A program made the position numbers and the translations under genes. A DNA stretch of 64,000 nt from Pirellula sp. (GTDB lineage: Bacteria; Planctomycetota; Planctomycetia; Pirellulales; Lacipirellulaceae). The notes beneath the pieces are model-generated. The model was not told the origin of the DNA and ran no database searches. It saw nothing but the letters and a program-made list of their open reading frames with translations. Within the stretch, counting starts at the first letter, position 1, and each line of letters begins with the position of its first letter. The stretch lies in contig PNKX01000013.1 in NCBI GenBank assembly GCA_013822725.1, positions 62,001 through 126,000 of the forward strand. The letters run 5' to 3'. Positions 61,342 through 64,000 of the stretch are shown one piece after another.

Positions 61342-61420
61342 AGCCCGCGAATGACGCGAATCTTCGCGAATCGAGTTCTCGCATTTCATTATTAGCGTTA
61401 ATTTGCGTCATTCGCGGGCT
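61342..61420. repeat. GCCCGCGAATGACGC-type inverted repeat
   Basis: AGCCCGCGAATGACGCGAA pairs with TTTGCGTCATTCGCGGGCT over 18-19 bp. Upstream (61299-61328) GCCAAGGACGCCAAGG units form another part of the same dispersed repeat. Together they fill much of the gap 61217-61575. Confidence 0.8.
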
Positions 61421-61575
61421 CTCTTTCCCGACGGGGAACTTTGGACGTTATCGCCAAGTAACACTGGCTAGTTCAGCTTCTAGATAAACCGGCCGGCGGA
61501 ATGTATTCTTCGTGTCCGTCGCGTCATCGTCGCTCCACTTCGCATTTCACCGTCAGCCGCCCGGGAGGCCCCATC

Positions 61576-61989
61576 ATGTCCGACATCAAGATCACCGTTG
61601 CAGAACGGGCCGGACGCCAGTGCGCTTCCAGCGGTTCGAAGTGGGAACCGATCATGGGCTACAGCCGGGCTGTCCGCTCGGGGAACCTGATCGCCGTCAC
61701 CGGCTGCGTCGGGGTGAACGCCGACGGCACCTACGCCAAGAGCTTCGGCGAACAAACCGCCCGCTCGCTGGCAATCATCCAAGCCGCGATCGAAGCCCTC
61801 GGCGGAAAGATAGAGCACGTCATCCGCACGCGGATGTACGTCACCGACGTCAGCAAATGGGAAGAAGTCGCCCGCGTCCATGGCTCGGTCTTCGCCGATA
61901 TCCGCCCGGCGACTACGATCGTCGAAGTTACGCGGCTGATCGACGGCGACGCCGTCATCGAAATCGAAGCTGACTGCGTGATTCCGTAG
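61576..61989 (+). CDS. RidA/YjgF-family protein
   Basis: A 137-residue Rid-family protein. The core SGNLIAVTGCVGVNADGTYA, then IEHVIRTRMYVTDVSKWEEVA and RPATTIVEVTRLIDGDAVIE, holds the Arg residue (in RTRMYVTD) used by active RidA enzymes to bind the substrate carboxylate. The family hydrolyses reactive enamines/imines. The N-terminal 30 residues (SSGSKWEPIMGYSRAV) deviate from the common SPAGPYSQAV pattern, so this is a subgroup member. ATG 61576 is preferred because an upstream extension has no family sequence. Confidence 0.9.
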   Translation: MSDIKITVAERAGRQCASSGSKWEPIMGYSRAVRSGNLIAVTGCVGVNADGTYAKSFGEQTARSLAIIQAAIEALGGKIEHVIRTRMYVTDVSKWEEVARVHGSVFADIRPATTIVEVTRLIDGDAVIEIEADCVIP

Positions 61990-62037
61990 GCTCTTCCCAG
62001 CCTTGGTAACACAACCCGCAACAGCACGCTTTCTTTT

Positions 62038-62628
62038 CTAAGCGACGCCTCTCGGCGCTGTCGTCGGCAAACGCTTGTCGATCACCGACTCGGCGACGCG
62101 CCGCGCGATGGCGATCGTCTGCGGATCGTTAGTGACCTGCCGGGTGACGTACGCCCCTTCGATGATCAGGCACAGCTCCTGAGCCATCGCGGCGGGGTCG
62201 TCGACGTTCGCCTCGGCGGCGAGTTCGCGGACGATCGCCTCGATCGCCCGCTTGTGCTCCGCCGCCGCGAGGTGCGCCGGCTCGTGCGCCAGCGGAAACT
62301 CCATCGCCACGTTGACGAAAATGCACCCCTGGAATTCGTCCGAATTGATCACTCGCTCGACGACGTCGAACAACCCGCGCAGCTGCGCCGCCGGATCGGG
62401 CCCGCCGTGACTGCGAATCATGTCGCGGAACGTCTCCTGCAGCCAGACGTTCCTTACTTCGAGCGAGGCGAGCATCAAGTCGTCTTTGCTCTCGAAGTGC
62501 TTGTAGAACGCCGTCTTGCTGATGCCGACGTCGGCCAGCACTTGGTCGATGCCGACGTTACGAAAGCCGTCGCGATAGAAACGCCGGCCGGCGGCTTCAA
62601 TTAGGCGGTGTCGAGTGGAAGAAGGCAT
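62038..62628 (-). CDS. TetR-family transcriptional regulator
   Basis: A 196-residue repressor-type regulator. The N-terminal HTH (RLIEAAGRRFYRDGFRNVGI, then ILADVGISKTAFYKHF-like with KTAFYKHFESKDDLML) is textbook TetR. The rest is a helical ligand domain (FDVVERVINSDEFQGCIFVN) similar to the AcrR/YcdC-like TetR_C subgroup. ATG 62628 gives the normal 50-residue HTH; the frame is open upstream without features. It is divergent from the membrane methyltransferase gene at 62844 (gap 215 nt), which may be its target. Confidence 0.92.
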   Translation of the reverse strand: MPSSTRHRLIEAAGRRFYRDGFRNVGIDQVLADVGISKTAFYKHFESKDDLMLASLEVRNVWLQETFRDMIRSHGGPDPAAQLRGLFDVVERVINSDEFQGCIFVNVAMEFPLAHEPAHLAAAEHKRAIEAIVRELAAEANVDDPAAMAQELCLIIEGAYVTRQVTNDPQTIAIARRVAESVIDKRLPTTAPRGVA

Positions 62629-62843
62629 CGGAATTCGTGCGGCGTTCGAGCTTCGATCAGCCAGAATCTCGGCGAAAAACGAGCGGTTGACGGTAAGTCC
62701 ACCGGCGAGTGTACCACAAGTTAACCTGCCGACGGCAACGTTCACCGCTCTAATTGGCAGTCCGCAACCGATCAATCAGCTTTATCAGGGGGCCGCGGCG
62801 CCAGCGAACGCTGCCGACCGCCCCCCACAAGTGGAAACAAATC

Positions 62844-63626
62844 ATGAAACGCTCACTGTTCTTCGCCTACGGCGTGATCTGCTACCTGCTGTTCCTGGGC
62901 ATCTACGCGTACTTCTGCGCGTTCACCGCCAACGTGCTGACGCCATGGTCGATCGACGCGCCAGTCGTTGGATCCTGGCAGTCGGCCGTGGTAATCAATC
63001 TGGCCCTGATCGCTGCGTTTGGAATTCAACATTCGGTGATGGCCCGGCCAGCGTTTAAGCGGCGCTGGACCCGCATCGTCCCGCAGCCGATCGAACGCAG
63101 CACGTACGTCCTCGCCTCCGTCATCGTCACCGCCCTGCTGGTGTGGCAATGGCGACCGATCGACGCCGTCATTTGGGACGTGCAGAATCCCATCGGCCGC
63201 GGCGCACTGTGGGCCCTATTCGCCGTTGGGTGGCTGATGGTTCCGCTGGTGACGCTGATGATCAACCACTTCGATCTGTTCGGGCTGCGGCAGGTGTGGC
63301 TCTACTTCCAAGGACGCGAGTACGAGTCGCTCCCCTTCCGTACGCCGTTGCTCTATGGTCACATCCGTCACCCGCTCTACGTCGGTTGGGCGCTCGCATT
63401 CTGGGCGACGCCGACGATGACGGCGGGGCACTTGCTGTTCGCCGTCGGCCTCACCGGCTACATGATGGCCGCGGCTTTGGTGGAAGAACGCGATCTGATC
63501 GCTCACTTCGGGCATCATTACGTGGCCTACTGCCAAAGCGTCCCGCGCTACTTGCCGCGGTTGGGAAAGCGATCAAAGCCTCAGAACGAGTCGCCACTGT
63601 CAGCCCCTGGCTCCGCCAGGGGGTAG
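62844..63626 (+). CDS. mddA: Methanethiol S-methyltransferase-like membrane protein
   Basis: A 260-residue membrane protein with five or six helices (FFAYGVICYLLFLGIYAYFC; AVVINLALIAAFGIQHSVMA; STYVLASVIVTALLVW). The C-terminal motif RHPLYVGWALAFWATP, followed by VEERDLIAHFGHHYVAYC, is the isoprenylcysteine-methyltransferase/NnrU-type SAM-binding end shared with MddA, which makes dimethyl sulfide from methanethiol. The assignment to MddA rather than another NnrU relative is probable, not certain. The last nine residues and the TAG stop (63624-63626) are supplied by the left arm of a REPIN-like element. Confidence 0.75.
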   Translation: MKRSLFFAYGVICYLLFLGIYAYFCAFTANVLTPWSIDAPVVGSWQSAVVINLALIAAFGIQHSVMARPAFKRRWTRIVPQPIERSTYVLASVIVTALLVWQWRPIDAVIWDVQNPIGRGALWALFAVGWLMVPLVTLMINHFDLFGLRQVWLYFQGREYESLPFRTPLLYGHIRHPLYVGWALAFWATPTMTAGHLLFAVGLTGYMMAAALVEERDLIAHFGHHYVAYCQSVPRYLPRLGKRSKPQNESPLSAPGSARG

Positions 63627-63685
63627 CCCAACGCAGGACCGCGCCAGTCGGTGTGGTGGCCGACCCCCGGGCGGAGCCCGGGGCT
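63602..63685. repeat. REPIN-like inverted pair of hairpins
   Basis: An 84-nt element (CCCCTGGCTCCGCCAGGGG left, CCCCGGGCGGAGCCCGGGG right). It starts inside the mddA-like coding end and finishes 8 nt before the stop of the convergent methyltransferase gene (63694). Confidence 0.88.
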
Positions 63686-63693
63686 GGAATGCG

Positions 63694-63999
63694 CTACGCT
63701 TCCGAAGTCACGATCCACCCGTTAGTCCTTAGCATCGGCAACAGCCACGGGCGATCGAGCGGCTTCCGGCGCGCGGCGTCGAGGGCGACGCGCTCGGTGA
63801 TTTTGAACCCCACCGAGCGCAAGTCCGCCGCCAGTTCCCGCCAACGGAAGACGTGCAGGAACATGCTCGGCAGGCCGCGATACGGAAACCAGCGGTCGCC
63901 AACCTCGATGTCGCGGCGGAACGGCGCCGTCGCCACGTTGCCGATGACCCACCACGGCCCTTCGGGATCCCGAAGGTTGAACCAGTAGTTGTGAACGTG
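63694..63999 (-). CDS. SAM-dependent methyltransferase, C-terminal end (cut by window edge)
   Basis: The frame enters from the right edge on the - strand. The visible 101 residues read HVHNYWFNLRDPEGPWWV, then IGNVATAPFRRDIEVG, WFPYRGLPSMFLHVF and ELAADLRSVGFKITERVALD. A final strand-helix-strand with a LRSVGF turn and a last hydrophobic strand (PWLLPMLRTNGWIV) is how class I SAM methyltransferases usually end. The SAM-binding part is outside the window, so the substrate and subfamily are open. No start is visible. Confidence 0.6.
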   Translation of the reverse strand, partial: HVHNYWFNLRDPEGPWWVIGNVATAPFRRDIEVGDRWFPYRGLPSMFLHVFRWRELAADLRSVGFKITERVALDAARRKPLDRPWLLPMLRTNGWIVTSEA

Positions 64000-64000
64000 C

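Noticed and set aside
8755..63685. CRISPR array made of the repeated hairpins
   Set aside because: Copies are kilobases apart, inverted in pairs and lack regularly spaced unique spacers; no cas genes.

Overview
The window is a GC-rich (roughly 60-63 %), densely coded bacterial chromosome segment with no rRNA, tRNA, phage, transposase or CRISPR array that I can see. The gene families point to a planctomycete, most like the Pirellulales. Evidence for this is two DUF3299 proteins, a SpoVG with a zinc-ribbon insertion, a SEC-C/TPR protein, a cytoplasmic Ser/Thr kinase with zinc ribbons, a large MMPL exporter, a very long TolC-type lipoprotein, CsrA, and many REP-like palindromes between short operons. 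The assignment is inference from family content, not a database match.

Region 1 (1-8 kb, + strand) is an exopolysaccharide locus. It holds the end of an FkbM methyltransferase, two GT4 glycosyltransferases, a PAPS-dependent sulfotransferase, a Wzy-like polymerase, a WcaF-like acetyltransferase, and the GDP-L-fucose pair fcl and gmd. Together they suggest a fucose-containing polymer that may be sulfated and acetylated. Region 2 (8-11.4 kb, - strand) is a two-component system with a secreted PepSY protein. Region 3 (11.6-14.7 kb) carries a heptosyltransferase-type GT9, a GT4 and a DUF4254 protein, likely for lipopolysaccharide.

Region 4 (14.8-25.3 kb) has two tandem spermidine-synthase-like proteins (one with a signal peptide, one fused to a membrane domain), a 707-residue coiled-coil protein, a D-2-hydroxyacid dehydrogenase, and an acyl-CoA ligase whose coding sequence contains a REP-like palindrome. 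It ends with the zinc-ribbon kinase followed by a PP2C phosphatase. Region 5 (25.7-31.6 kb, - strand) is a probable six-gene unit: LolD-like ATPase, FtsX-like permease, a secreted CPFC protein, two DUF3299 proteins and an NTF2-like protein, closed by a good terminator. Upstream of it on the + strand is a 230-nt stretch with three strong hairpins ending in a terminator, which I read as a candidate non-coding RNA.

Region 6 (32-46.5 kb) holds folC, an S41 protease, an MMPL exporter, an outer-membrane protein, transaldolase, a SEC-C/TPR protein, ribD and a YjbQ protein. Region 7 (46.5-51 kb) holds a 76-residue protein with a structured leader, csrA, the spoVG-ispE pair and tmk. Region 8 (51-64 kb) has a WYL regulator overlapping a TolC-like lipoprotein by 74 nt, three poorly characterised proteins, a DCC-family protein, panB, a RidA protein, a TetR regulator, a methanethiol-methyltransferase-like membrane protein, and the end of a SAM methyltransferase.

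At least seven 80-100 nt inverted pairs of REP-like hairpins (REPIN-like), plus several other dispersed inverted-repeat families, fill most of the intergenic space. They often touch the stop codons of neighbouring genes.
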